Positions 1 to 9,077 of a DNA stretch of 64,000 bases are shown here, piece by piece. Position 1 is the first letter of the stretch. Each line of letters opens with the position of its first letter. The stretch is from Bradyrhizobium sp. AZCC 2176 (GTDB lineage: Bacteria; Pseudomonadota; Alphaproteobacteria; Rhizobiales; Xanthobacteraceae): the NCBI RefSeq assembly GCF_036924645.1, contig NZ_JAZHRX010000001.1, forward strand, positions 1,488,001-1,552,000. Direction: 5' to 3'. A program made the position numbers and the translations under genes. A model generated the notes under the pieces. It was not told the DNA's origin. It did no database searches and saw only the letters and a list, made by a program, of their open reading frames with translations.

Positions 1-66
1 CAATCGATATCCTGCACGGAAACGCGGCGCTGCATGCACCGATGATGACGGGTGAGCGGCACGCGC

Positions 67-324
67 TCACCGCCTCGCGGGCATCTTCTTGAACTTCACG
101 CTTTTCCCATCCGCCTGCCGCGTCGCGATGTAGCCGGCTTCCAGGCAGGCCTCGCGCTGTGGCATTTTCTCCTGCGGGCTGCGCAGCGTCTCCCACCAGG
201 ATGCGCGCTGCGCGGCGCGCGGCAGGGCGGCGTCGATGATCTCCTCGATCTGTTCGAAGCTCAGCACGAATTCGGCACGCTTCTGCGCCTTCAGATAGTC
301 CCGCAAGGGATCGTAAACGTTCAC
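67..324 (-). CDS. DUF7662-like small hypothetical protein
   Basis: The protein of about 85 residues opens with VNVYDPLRDYL and contains an ALPRAAQRASWW stretch and an EAGY segment. This pattern (YDPLRxYL, then LPxxAxxxxxWW, then a C-terminal EAGW/Y-like turn) is what I remember of the DUF7662 family, whose function is unknown. I chose the GTG at 324 because an AGGA lies 6-8 bases upstream; the frame stays open to a TTG at 369, which would add 15 unconserved residues. It is convergent with any gene entering from the left edge and divergent from the diguanylate cyclase. It is probably cytoplasmic, with no signal or membrane segment visible. Confidence 0.6.
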   Translation of the reverse strand: MNVYDPLRDYLKAQKRAEFVLSFEQIEEIIDAALPRAAQRASWWETLRSPQEKMPQREACLEAGYIATRQADGKSVKFKKMPARR

Positions 325-548
325 GCGTGTCCTCAATGGTGATTTGCACAAAACCGTCGACGCCGGCAACCCGGCGTTAACTCTCTATCATATCGCCGTC
401 GTCGTTTAAGGCCGCAACAACATATCCGGCCGCATATCCGAAGGCTTGGAGCGGACGATGCTATTCGGACGGCAAAGCGACGTGGCCGGGAAAGATCTGA
501 CCGGGAAAGGGCTGGTTCAGGAAAGCTTCCAACCGCCGGCCCTGGCGC

Positions 549-2000
549 TTGTCCGTGAAGCTGTTGATCGCGTCGTCGATCGCGACCGTGATCGGCTTTT
601 CGGCGATTTGCGCCAGCGTGATGCTGGACATGCGCCGCGGCGAGGAAGAACTCGCCCGCCAGACTCTCGAAAATCTCGCAGCCGGCATCGATGCCGACAT
701 CAGCCGAAACATCGAACTCTATGACCTCTCGCTGCGCAACGTCGCCAGCAATCTGGTGATGCCGGAGATCAGCGCCGTCGGCAGGGAGATCCAGCACCTG
801 ATCCTGTTCGATCATGCCGCCACCGCCAGACATTTCGGCGTGATCCAGGTGTTCGACGCACAGGGCAAGCTGACGCACGACGCGGCAAGCCTCGATCCGG
901 CGCCGGAGGATCGCAGCGACGAGGAGTATTTCCAGGTCCATCGCGCCAATCCCGATCTAGGCCTGTACATGAGCCGGCCGATGCTGCGCCGCGGCGCCTA
1001 TTCGATCGTGCTGAGCCGGCGCATCAACGATACCGACGGTGGTTTTCTCGGCGTCGTGGTGGGTTCGATCCGTTTCACTTATTTCCATGACCTGTTCGGA
1101 AGGCTGACCCTCAACCCCGGCGATACGATCACGGTGCTGCGCCGGGACCGGACGATCATCATGCGGACGCCGTTCGACCTGGATGTGATCGGGAAGAACC
1201 TGGCGGAGCGGCCAAAATGGCGCGCGGACAATTTGAAGCAAGGCGCGGCCTATGCCGGCGTCGGACCGGTCGATCCGACGCCGCGGCTCTACGTTCGAAG
1301 CGGCAGCACGAATTTATTCTTTGTCGTGGTTGGAAAGCCGCTGGCGAGCATTCTGAATCTTTGGCACAGGGAAGTGATCCGGATCGGAGCGATCATGACG
1401 GTGCTGATCCTGTTCGTGGTCGGCACTGCGCTGTTCCTCGCGCGCGAGATCGGCCGCCGCGCGGAGGCCGAGGACAAGCTGGAAGAGCTGGCAACCACCG
1501 ATGCGCTCACCGGCCTGAAGAACCGGCGCAAATTCGATACCGAGATCGATGCGGAATGGCGGCGGGCAGCGCGCAACAACACGCCGATCGCGGTCCTGAT
1601 GATCGACGCCGACCATTTCAAATCCTACAACGACACTTATGGCCATCAGGCCGGCGACCAGGTGCTGGTCGGCATTGCGATCTGCATTTCGGACGCGGTG
1701 CGGAGGGCGGGCGACTGTTCGGCGCGCTACGGCGGCGAGGAATTCGCGGTGCTGCTGCCCGGCCTATCGGCGGTGGAAGCGTTCACCGTCGCCGAAACCA
1801 TCCGCATCAAGGTCGAACAGTGGGCCGAGGACCCCAATGTCATGACGGTCAGCATCGGCGTGGCGAGCATGACACCCACGGCAGCCATTGATTGGCCCTA
1901 TCTCGTCGAAGCGGCCGACAAGGCGCTCTACGCGGCCAAGGCCAGCGGCCGCAACCAGTCGGTGGTCGCCGCGATCCCGCAGCTCGCGCTGGTGGCGTGA
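549..2000 (+). CDS. Membrane diguanylate cyclase (Cache-like sensor plus GGDEF)
   Basis: This is a predicted c-di-GMP synthase. A transmembrane helix lies at residues 5-25. It is followed by a periplasmic region of about 250 residues of the double-Cache type (conserved look of the EYFQVHR and SRRIN segments), a second helix near 280-300 and a C-terminal GGDEF domain. The active site reads YGGEEF, an accepted variant of GGDEF, and the upstream DALTGLKNRRKF and DADHFKSYNDTYGHQAGD motifs are intact, so catalysis is expected. No RxxD inhibitory site is obvious just before the GGEEF motif. The first usable start is a TTG at 549 and a GTG at 555 is equally possible; no strong ribosome site supports either. 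The stop is only 26 bases from the 3' end of the downstream group II intron. Confidence 0.88.
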   Translation: MSVKLLIASSIATVIGFSAICASVMLDMRRGEEELARQTLENLAAGIDADISRNIELYDLSLRNVASNLVMPEISAVGREIQHLILFDHAATARHFGVIQVFDAQGKLTHDAASLDPAPEDRSDEEYFQVHRANPDLGLYMSRPMLRRGAYSIVLSRRINDTDGGFLGVVVGSIRFTYFHDLFGRLTLNPGDTITVLRRDRTIIMRTPFDLDVIGKNLAERPKWRADNLKQGAAYAGVGPVDPTPRLYVRSGSTNLFFVVVGKPLASILNLWHREVIRIGAIMTVLILFVVGTALFLAREIGRRAEAEDKLEELATTDALTGLKNRRKFDTEIDAEWRRAARNNTPIAVLMIDADHFKSYNDTYGHQAGDQVLVGIAICISDAVRRAGDCSARYGGEEFAVLLPGLSAVEAFTVAETIRIKVEQWAEDPNVMTVSIGVASMTPTAAIDWPYLVEAADKALYAAKASGRNQSVVAAIPQLALVA

Positions 2001-2026
2001 GCATCTGCGCCAGCACCGTCATTGCG

Positions 2027-2101
2027 ATCGGGATAGGGGGGAGCCTCTCGGCTCCTCCCCTCCCACACCACCGTACGTACGGGTCCGTATACGGCGGTTC
2101 G
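2027..2101 (-). ncRNA. Group II intron domains V and VI
   Basis: On the minus strand positions 2100-2066 fold into the catalytic domain V hairpin: a CCGCCGTA-type 5' strand pairs with the TACGGTGG-type 3' strand, with the bulge and ACGTACG element typical of bacterial domain V. Domain VI follows (about 2064-2030), with outer pairs GGGA/TCCC, an inner GGAGCC/GGCTCC stem closed by GAGA, and an unpaired TA that supplies the branch-point A at 2034. This defines the 3' end of the intron. Confidence 0.8.
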
Positions 2102-2106
2102 GTGGA

Positions 2107-3492
2107 TTATGCATGTCGTAGTTCTGTGATGGAAGTCAGGCCGAGTGAACCGAAGAAAGCAATTGGCATTGCAGTGGTGAGCGCGGGGCTGCTTGCGAGC
2201 CGCCAAGGGCCACGCGGGCTTCCGGCGGTTCGCGCCGCCAGGTCCCGGCCGACGCCGCAGCGTCGCAGCTCGGCAAAGCGAGCAGGTCCACACTTCCATT
2301 GCTTCCAGGCGATGGCGCGCAACCGCCGCCTGATCCATTCCTCAAGCGCGCGCAACACCGACGGGGTTTGGCAGAAGCCGAAGTAACCCCGCCACCCGAT
2401 GAGGTAGACCGACAGCTCCTTGACGATCTGCGCAAGGCTTCGTCCACGCGTGCGCCGCGTCAGCTCCCGAATTCTCGCCTTGAAGCGGGCGATGGCCTGC
2501 GGCGCAACGCGCCGTCGCGGCTTTCGTCCACTCGTGTAGCTGAAGCCCAGGAACTTGCGAACGCTCGGTTTGGCAACCGCACTCTTGGCTTTGTTGACCT
2601 TGAGCTTGAGGCGCTTCTCGATGAACCGCTCGATCCCGGCCAGCACCCGCTCGCCCGCCTTCTGACTGCGCACATAGATGTTGCAATCGTCGGCGTAGCG
2701 CACGAAGCGATGGCCGCGTTTCTCCAGTTCCTTGTCCAGCACATCCAGCATCAGGTTCGACAACAGCGGCGAGAGCGGCCCACCCTGCGGCGTGCCTTCC
2801 TCCGTCGGGCTGACAAGGCCTCCTTCCATCGCACCCGCGGTCAGAAAGCCGCGGATCAGCTTCAGGATGCGTTTGTCGGCAACCCGCTTGGCAACAAGCC
2901 CCATCAGGATATCGTGGTTGACCCGGTCGAAGAACTTCTCCAGGTCGATGTCCACGACGATGGCGTGTCCGGACGCAATATACGTCTGCGCCCGCTCTAC
3001 CGCCTGATGCGCCGAGCGCTTCGGCCGGAAGCCGAAGCTCGTCTCGGAGAACGTTCCGTCCCAGTCGGCTTGCAGCACCTGCATCACCGCCTGCTGGATA
3101 AAGCGGTCGAGCACCGTCGGAATGCCGAGCAGCCGCATGCCACCCGACGGCTTCGGTATCTCGACGCGCCACACCGGCTGCGGCTTGTAGATGCCTTCAA
3201 GCAACTGGACCCGAACCGTAGGCCAGTGCTCCTTCAGGTAGGCCGACAAGTCATCGACATTCATACCGTCAATGCCTGCCGTACCTTTGTTGCGCTTCAC
3301 TCGCGCCAACGCTTTCTTCAGGTTCTCACGCTCAACCACGTCTTCCATCGACGGTCCCGCAACCGCCGGGCGTTCGGGACAGGCTCTCGCCGGGCGCGCT
3401 TCGGGCTCTCGGGCGGCGGCGCTTCGGGCTTCACCCTCCGCTCCGGTGCCCAAGTTCAGCTCGACCTGGTTCTTCTGCCGCATGGCTCGCAC
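2107..3492 (-). CDS. ltrA: Group II intron reverse transcriptase/maturase
   Basis: The 461-residue protein carries the reverse transcriptase domain (about residues 50-310) with the catalytic FVRYADD motif, TPQGGPLSPLLSNLMLD and SFGFRPKRSAH motifs. A maturase (X/GIIM) domain follows around RRLRAIAWKQWK. I see no HNH endonuclease at the C-terminus, so it belongs to the endonuclease-lacking class (RmInt1-like), which retrohomes using replication forks. The N-terminus has an Ala/Glu/Arg-rich stretch of about 45 residues of unclear value; an internal start near MEDVVERENLKKAL is possible. It acts as a ribonucleoprotein with its own intron RNA to promote splicing and insertion. The reading frame is intact, so the intron may still be mobile. 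Confidence 0.92.
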   Translation of the reverse strand: MRAMRQKNQVELNLGTGAEGEARSAAAREPEARPARACPERPAVAGPSMEDVVERENLKKALARVKRNKGTAGIDGMNVDDLSAYLKEHWPTVRVQLLEGIYKPQPVWRVEIPKPSGGMRLLGIPTVLDRFIQQAVMQVLQADWDGTFSETSFGFRPKRSAHQAVERAQTYIASGHAIVVDIDLEKFFDRVNHDILMGLVAKRVADKRILKLIRGFLTAGAMEGGLVSPTEEGTPQGGPLSPLLSNLMLDVLDKELEKRGHRFVRYADDCNIYVRSQKAGERVLAGIERFIEKRLKLKVNKAKSAVAKPSVRKFLGFSYTSGRKPRRRVAPQAIARFKARIRELTRRTRGRSLAQIVKELSVYLIGWRGYFGFCQTPSVLRALEEWIRRRLRAIAWKQWKCGPARFAELRRCGVGRDLAARTAGSPRGPWRLASSPALTTAMPIAFFGSLGLTSITELRHA

Positions 3493-3902
3493 GAGATCGC
3501 CGCTCTACTAACCGCTTCCACCGTTCAGGCCTTCGGCGGCGCGCTGCCGCCTACTACGCCCTCTGCTGACTTCTGCGCTGCGGTCAGGCCGCCTTGCGGC
3601 GGCCTCAGTCCCAAAGCTGGGACGCAGCGCAGACCTCCCGAGGTAAGACCGACCGCCTTCACCGCACGCCCGCCGGATCTACCACCCCGACCTTTGATAA
3701 CCATGGACTTCGCGATTGGCTGCTCGCTCGTCCGGCCGGGCAGGCCTCGTTATCCGGTGTTTGTCCATCGGGCCGCGGCTTTGCTCCACGCTTTCTTCAG
3801 ACCCCACCTCGCGGTGACGCCCTTGCGCTTCGCTAGTCCTTCGCCGTCATCAGGCTAGACAGAGGACTTCCACCTCCAAGCTGTCGTTCATACTCGGCAC
3901 AC

Positions 3903-4035
3903 AGCCAACGGGTCGCGCGAATGCGCGCCCGATGACAGGCTCCGCGAAGCAATCCATACGTCAGCGTATGCGGAGCGATGGATTGCTTCGTCGCTACGCT
4001 CCTCGCAATGACGGGGGAAAGGCCGCTACGCCTTC
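3903..4035. repeat. Dispersed palindromic repeat (intron target)
   Basis: This short non-coding stretch between the intron and galU contains an inverted pair built from GCGAAGCAATCCAT and ATGGATTGCTTCG and a copy of CTCGCAATGACGG. The same CGCAATGACGG string forms the 3' exon of the intron at about 2016-2026. I recognise the sequence style from dispersed repeats in Bradyrhizobium genomes, but genome copy number cannot be shown here. It may serve as a transcription terminator for galU and as the home site of the intron. Confidence 0.6.
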
Positions 4036-4040
4036 GCCCG

Positions 4041-4922
4041 TCACTTCTCCAGATACTTCTTCATCTCCGCGCGCAGGCCGTCGCGCAGATCGTCGCGCGC
4101 CATGCCGTAGGCGATGTTGGCGCGCAGGAAGCCGGATTTGGAGCCGCAATCGTGCCGCTCGCCTTCGAACTCCACGCCATAGAATCTTTGCGTCCTGGCG
4201 AGAGTTTTCATCGCATCGGTGAGCTGGATCTCGTTGCCCGCGCCGCGCTCCTGGGTCTCCAGGATCTTGAAGATTTCCGGCTGCAGGATGTAGCGCCCGG
4301 TGATCGAAAGGTTGGACGGCGCCGTGCCCTTCGGCGGTTTCTCCACCATGCCGTCGACCTCGAACATGTTTTTGGCGAGCCGCTTGCCGACGCCGCAGAT
4401 GCCGTATTGATGGGTGAGATCGTCGGGCACCGCCTCGACCGCCAGCAGGTTGGACTTGCTGCCGAGCTTGCTGGCAGCCTCGACCATCTGCTTCAGGCAA
4501 CCGGGGCTGTTCAGCACCAGCTCGTCCGGCAGCACCACCGCGAACGGCTCGTCGCCGACGATATCGCGCGCGCACCAGACCGCATGCCCGAGCCCGAGCG
4601 GCGCCTGCTGACGGGTGAAGCTGGTGGCGCCGGCTTTGGGCTGGTCGCGCGCCAAAATATCCTGCTCGGCCTTCTTGTTGCCGCGCGCAGCCAGCGTGGT
4701 GTCGAGCTCGAACATCCGGTCGAAATGATCCTCAATCACGCCCTTGTTGCGCCCGGTGACGAAGACGAAATGCTCGATGCCGGCCTCCTTGGCCTCGTCG
4801 ACCACGTACTGGATCAGCGGCTTGTCGACGATCGTCAGCATTTCCTTCGGCATCGCCTTGGTGGCGGGCAGGACGCGGGTGCCGAGACCGGCGACCGGGA
4901 AGACGGCTTTACGGATTTTCAT
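4041..4922 (-). CDS. galU: UTP--glucose-1-phosphate uridylyltransferase
   Basis: GalU makes UDP-glucose from UTP and glucose-1-phosphate, a precursor for exopolysaccharide, lipopolysaccharide and trehalose. The 293-residue protein begins MKIRKAVFPVAGLGTR, the nucleotide-binding signature, followed by PATKAMPKEMLTIVDKPLIQY. It contains the YGICG and VEKP segments typical of the bacterial family. I placed the start at the ATG at 4922, because the 26 residues of open frame upstream are not conserved-looking. The gene stands alone on this strand; the lytic transglycosylase is divergent. Its product would feed GalE and the polysaccharide locus at 45-63 kb. Confidence 0.95.
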   Translation of the reverse strand: MKIRKAVFPVAGLGTRVLPATKAMPKEMLTIVDKPLIQYVVDEAKEAGIEHFVFVTGRNKGVIEDHFDRMFELDTTLAARGNKKAEQDILARDQPKAGATSFTRQQAPLGLGHAVWCARDIVGDEPFAVVLPDELVLNSPGCLKQMVEAASKLGSKSNLLAVEAVPDDLTHQYGICGVGKRLAKNMFEVDGMVEKPPKGTAPSNLSITGRYILQPEIFKILETQERGAGNEIQLTDAMKTLARTQRFYGVEFEGERHDCGSKSGFLRANIAYGMARDDLRDGLRAEMKKYLEK

Positions 4923-5142
4923 GGGTATCGCGAGCCTTGACATTGAGAAATTTGGAAATGAGGAAAGTGCTTTGATTGCACGTTGATAGCCGGTTTGCAC
5001 CCCTGAACAAAGGCGGATCTATGGTGGCCATCTCGCCTCCCCTTGCGCACCCCGGCCGCGACAACAAAATCCCCTCTGTTAAACTATTGGAAACCGTGAC
5101 AGGGCCTTCTGGCACGGGGTTGGCTGCGACGGACGGCACGGC

Positions 5143-6525
5143 ATGGGTCTGATGGAACGAGTGATGAGCAATCGAACCGGCGCGATGCTAATCGCGGCCG
5201 CGCTGTTGTGTTCCAGCGGGCAATCGCAAGCCCAATCCTCCGGCAATGGGGTTTCGAACTTTTTCGGCAACATCTTTTCCGGGCAGAAAGCCGCGCCGCC
5301 TCAGGCCACGCCCGGCCCGGACGGCAATCCGCCGCCCTGGAGCGGCGAGGACGGCGCCTCCGGCCATCCGCTGATGACGGCTTCCGCGATCCGTGAGGCT
5401 GCCGCCAACTTTCAAAATTGCGTTGCCTCGATGTGGCCTGATGCTGCACGCCGCAACATCACCCAGCAGAATTTCGAGCGCTTCACCGCAGGGCTCGAGC
5501 CTGATTTGCGCATCATGGACCTGATGGATTCGCAGCCCGAATTCACCAAGGCGATCTGGGACTATCTCGACATCCTCGTGAACGACAACCGCCTGGCCAA
5601 GGGGCGCGAGATCCTCGCGACATACAAGCCGCAGTTCGATGCGGCGGAGAAAGCCTACGGCGTCGACCGCTACGCGATCGCCTCGATCTGGGGCATCGAG
5701 TCGAACTACTCGACGCAGATGGGCGACCGCAACGTGGTGCAGTCGACGGCGACGCTGGCCTGCGTCGGCCGCCGGCAGGCCTATTTCAAGGACGAATTCC
5801 TCACCGCACTGGAAATCCTCAACCGCGGCGATCTGCGTCCCGAACAGATGCGCGGCTCCTGGGCCGGCGCATTCGGGCCGACGCAGTTCATGCCGACCGC
5901 CTTCAAGCGCTACGCCGTCGACGGTGACGGCGACGGCCGCCGCGACGTCGTCGACAACGCCGCCGACCTGATCGCCTCCACCGCCAACAACCTCAAGAAG
6001 GACGGCTGGCAGACCGGGCGGAGCTGGGGCTACGAGGTGGTGCTGCCGGAAGGTTTCAATTTCATGCTGGCGGACAAGTCCAAGGCGATGACGATCGCGC
6101 AGTGGCAACAGCAGGGACTGAAGCGGGCCGACGGCAAGCCGTTCCCTGACACAACCGAGAAGGCCTATCTGCTGGCGCCTGCCGGCGCGCAGGGGCCCGG
6201 CTTCCTGATGCTGCAGAATTTCCGGGTGATCATGAAATACAACCCGGCGGAGGCCTATGCGCTGGCGATCGGCCATTTTGCCGACCGCCTGCGCGGCGGG
6301 GCGCCGTTCGTGCAGCCCTGGCCGCGGCAGGAACGGGTGCTGTCGCGGGCGGAGCGGCTGGAACTGCAGCAGCTCCTGGCCCAGCGCGGCTTCTACCGCG
6401 GCACGCCGGACGGTCAGTTCGGCGGCCAGACGCGGGAGGCGCTCCGCGGCTTCCAGGCCTCGATCGGGGCTCCTGCGGACGGATTTGCCTCTTCGGACGT
6501 GCTGGAGCGGCTGCGGGGGCGCTAA
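5143..6525 (+). CDS. Lytic murein transglycosylase (SLT_2 plus peptidoglycan-binding domain)
   Basis: This is a periplasmic MltB-type enzyme that cleaves the glycan strands of peptidoglycan. The N-terminus has a signal peptide (about residues 8-30, ending SQAQ). The catalytic domain runs from about residue 80 to 385, with the likely catalytic Glu in IWGIESNYS (near residue 186) and the conserved GSWAGAFGPTQFMPTAF segment. A C-terminal peptidoglycan-binding domain (about 398-458) shows LLAQRGFY.GTPDGQFG and TREALRGFQ. The likely start is one of the nearby methionines M4 or M8 rather than the first codon. Length and domain order are normal for the family. It is monocistronic and divergent from galU. 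Confidence 0.93.
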   Translation: MGLMERVMSNRTGAMLIAAALLCSSGQSQAQSSGNGVSNFFGNIFSGQKAAPPQATPGPDGNPPPWSGEDGASGHPLMTASAIREAAANFQNCVASMWPDAARRNITQQNFERFTAGLEPDLRIMDLMDSQPEFTKAIWDYLDILVNDNRLAKGREILATYKPQFDAAEKAYGVDRYAIASIWGIESNYSTQMGDRNVVQSTATLACVGRRQAYFKDEFLTALEILNRGDLRPEQMRGSWAGAFGPTQFMPTAFKRYAVDGDGDGRRDVVDNAADLIASTANNLKKDGWQTGRSWGYEVVLPEGFNFMLADKSKAMTIAQWQQQGLKRADGKPFPDTTEKAYLLAPAGAQGPGFLMLQNFRVIMKYNPAEAYALAIGHFADRLRGGAPFVQPWPRQERVLSRAERLELQQLLAQRGFYRGTPDGQFGGQTREALRGFQASIGAPADGFASSDVLERLRGR

Positions 6526-6728
6526 ATCCCTTTGGTTTGACGCGTTTTCTTCGCGCGAACAGGTCCGATTTCGCTCGAAAACGCTATGAAAATAACCCTG
6601 AAAACCACGATTCGGCAGAAGCCTTGACGGTCAGGCCGGAACCCAGGTTCATGGGGAAAATCTGCCCGCTTGCGGCCCGATTCCAGTACTATGTTTGACA
6701 CCTCACGATCCATTGCGACCCGAGCCGG

Positions 6729-8514
6729 ATGCGAAAGCCAAAGTCCTTCTTGCGCGTTTTCACCGACACCGGCCCGCTGGTGGCGCTGGCGGTTGCGATC
6801 GCGCTTCTGGTCGGGATCGTCGGCCCTGCGTCGGCGCAATTCTTCAATTTCGGAGGGCCCTCCCGTCCTGCCCCGCGCACCGGCGGCGGCTGGTTCGGCG
6901 GCGATTTCTTTGCGCCGTTCCAGCAAACGCCTCAGCAGCAGGCGCCGCGCCAGGATTTTTCCCGCGCGCCGGGGCCTGCCAAGCGTGACACGGTGCCGGA
7001 ACGTAATGTGCTGGTGCTGGGCGACGCCATGGCCGACTGGCTCGGCTATGGCCTGGAAGATGCCTATGCCGAGCAGCCCGACATGGGCGTGATCCGCAAG
7101 CACAAGACCGTCTCCGGCCTGATTAAGTATCAGCCGCGCGGCGAGCCCGCCGACTGGGCCGCGGCTGCCAAGGGCATCCTCGCCAGCGAAAAGCCTGATG
7201 CCATCGTCGTCATGCTCGGCCTCAATGACCGCGTGGCCATCCGCGAGGCAGCGCCTGAGAAGAAAAGCGACAAGAAAGACGACAAGAAGGACGCGCGCGC
7301 CAAGCCAGGCGATGCAAAGCCCAAGCCCGAAAGCTCGACTGATGCTGGCAAGGCTGATGGAACCAAGGCAGACACGGCTAAGGCAGATACTGCCAAGGCT
7401 GATACTGCCAAGGCAGATACCGCGAAGGCTGATACCGCGAAGGCTGATACCGCCAAGGCTGATACCGCGAAGGCTGACGATGCCGAGGACGATGATGCGC
7501 TGCAAACTCGCCGCCCCCGAGAAGAGCGCGCGCGCGGGCGGCGGGCTTTACGAGTTTCGCGACGAGCGCTGGGTCGAACTCTACGCCAAGAAGATCGAAG
7601 AGTTGATTGGCGTGCTGAAATCCAAGGGCGTGCCGGTGTTGTGGGTCGGCCTGCCTGCGATCCGCGGGCAGCGCGGAACGGCCGACATGCTGTTCCTCGA
7701 TGCGCTGTATCGCGACGGCGCCGGCAAGGCCGGCATCACCTATGTCGATATCTGGGACGGCTTTGTCGATGAAGCCGGCCGCTTCCTGCAAAAAGGTCCC
7801 GACTTCGAAGGTCAGATCCGCCAGTTGCGCACGGCCGACGGCGTCTTCTTCACCAGGCCCGGCGCGCGCAAGCTCGCGCATTATGTCGAGCGCGAAGTGA
7901 CGCGCCTGCTCGCTTCACGCTCGGGTCCGATCGCCGTGCCGATCGAGCCGGCAACCCCGGAGGCCAATGTAGCGCCCGGCCAGCCGGCGCCGCGTCCGCT
8001 TGCCGGACCGGTCATGCCGCTGGTGGCTTCGTCCGTCGGCACCGATCAGTTGCTCGGCGGTCCCGGCACGCGCCCGGCGGCGGTCGATGCGCTCGCTGCG
8101 CGCACGCTGGTGAAGGGTGAAGCGCTGGCAGCGCCGGCCGGCCGCGCCGACGATTACGCCTGGCCTCGCCGGGAAATCGGCCGCGAGCAGGCCAAGGGCG
8201 ATACGCCGGTTGCGGCCGCCTCCCCGGGCGGAACGGTGACGGCAGTGCCCGGACAGAGGCAGCTTTTGCTTCCACCGCCGCAACAAACGTTACAACAACA
8301 GAAGAAGCAGCCGCCGCCGATGCAGATCCGACCCGCGCCAAACAACGGGCCGTCGCTGCGCGATTTCTTCGGCGGGTTCGGTGCGGCGCCGCGTCAGCCC
8401 GCGCCGCCCGCGGCCGCACCGCCGCGCGGCCCCGTAGCCCCGGGCGTTCCGCGCCCGCCGGGTAGTGTCGGACGATCGGCCGAGGTCCCGCCGGGCAATC
8501 TCACGCGATTCTGA
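6729..8514 (+). pseudogene. DUF459/SGNH-hydrolase-like gene with one-base frameshift
   Basis: The gene is split across two frames. The 5' part (6729 to about 7505) encodes a signal segment, a Gln/Pro-rich linker, a core start VLVLGDAMADWLGYGLEDA, and AIVVMLGLNDR. The 3' part, in the next frame, continues with APEKSARAGGGLYEFRDERW and finishes the fold at 8514 with a Pro-rich tail. The total of 1786 bases is one more than a multiple of three. Removing one A from the AAA at 7504-7506 joins the frames. The family is a periplasmic SGNH-like hydrolase fold. The usual block I Ser is Ala (GDA) and the usual block V His is Phe (DGVFFT), so catalysis is doubtful even in a repaired frame. It may be a sequencing error or true decay. 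Confidence 0.8.
7362..7481 (+). repeat. Eight-copy 15-bp tandem repeat encoding (A/T)KADT
   Basis: Eight consecutive 15-bp units (consensus GCCAAGGCTGATACC, with silent changes) encode TKADT, six AKADT and AKADD. They form a charged, probably extended insert within the DUF459-like protein, right before the frameshift. The unit length keeps frame, so copy-number change alone would not explain the frameshift. Confidence 0.95.
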
Positions 8515-8602
8515 CGCCTTGCGGTGAGACGCGCGTTTTCGGACGACGCATCGCCGGGTCCGAACGATGCAGGCATCGCCCGGCAAACCAATGAGGACCG
8601 CT

Positions 8603-8977
8603 CTATCCGTAATAGCGCCAGCGCGGCGGCGGGCGGCGCGGCGGGCGCGTCATCAGCAGCGCCAACGCAAAACCAATTCCACCCGCGACCAGCAGCGCGC
8701 CGAGCGGATTTTCCTGCACGGTTTTCGCTACCGCTTTCTGGCCGCTGCGAACAGTGTCGCCGCTGTTCTCATAGGCGTCCTTGGCATAGTTGACGGCGGC
8801 ATCGGTGGCGTCGCGGGCGGCATCCTTGGCCTGCCCGTAGAGATTTTGCACCGTGCCGGCCGCTTCACGCGCGCGGCCTTCGGCCTGCGTCTTCGCGTCG
8901 CCGGCGATGTCGCCGACAGTGCTTTCGACCTTACCCGCAAAATCCTTGGCCGAGCCGGCAATCCGATCCTTGTCCAT
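8603..8977 (-). CDS. CsbD-family protein with C-terminal membrane anchor
   Basis: The 124-residue protein starts MDKDRIAGSAKDFAGKVES, a CsbD-like stress-protein opening. It continues with a long amphipathic Ala-rich helix (residues 20-80) of the ElaB/YqjD type. It ends with ENPLGALLVAGGIGFALALLM, a single membrane helix, and a basic Arg/Pro tail. This suggests a membrane-tethered stress protein. An AGGAGT lies just upstream of the ATG at 8977. It converges with the DUF459-like gene. Similar tail-anchored helices appear in the 40.0-41.0 kb pair. The molecular function is not known. Confidence 0.8.
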   Translation of the reverse strand: MDKDRIAGSAKDFAGKVESTVGDIAGDAKTQAEGRAREAAGTVQNLYGQAKDAARDATDAAVNYAKDAYENSGDTVRSGQKAVAKTVQENPLGALLVAGGIGFALALLMTRPPRRPPPRWRYYG

Positions 8978-9077
8978 CGGGTCACTCCTGTTTTCCCTGT
9001 GTTTTCTTGGGAGCTAACCGGCGAGGCCCGTTCGGGTTCCTGAAGCGCTGAAGACGCCTCGGTTCAGAATGCTTGGC

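Larger units (their letters stand above)
2027..3902 (-). mobile_element. Complete group II intron with intron-encoded protein
   Basis: On the minus strand the element starts with GTGTGCCGAG at 3902, the GTGYG signature of group II introns. It contains a structured 5' region (3493-3902), an RT/maturase ORF, and a domain V hairpin at about 2066-2100 followed by domain VI. In domain VI a bulged A at 2034 lies 7 bases before the proposed 3' end, which finishes in AT (2028-2027), matching the usual branch point and the 3' AY rule. Total length is about 1.88 kb. The flanking exons read CGACCCGTTGGCT and CGCAATGACGG, which look like two halves of a dispersed repeat common in Bradyrhizobium. The intron is therefore in non-coding repeat DNA, just behind the diguanylate cyclase gene. 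Boundaries are inferred from structure, not from an empty site. Confidence 0.85.

Noticed and set aside
1..96. Open plus-strand frame ending at about 96 (IDILHGNAALHAPMMTGE)
   Set aside because: It could be the end of a gene cut by the window edge, but 30 residues without a family pattern, overlapping the DUF7662-like gene, are not enough to call it.
2299..3858. A 519-codon open frame on the plus strand
   Set aside because: It is antisense to the group II intron protein and structured RNA; composition is Arg/Leu/His-rich without any family signature.
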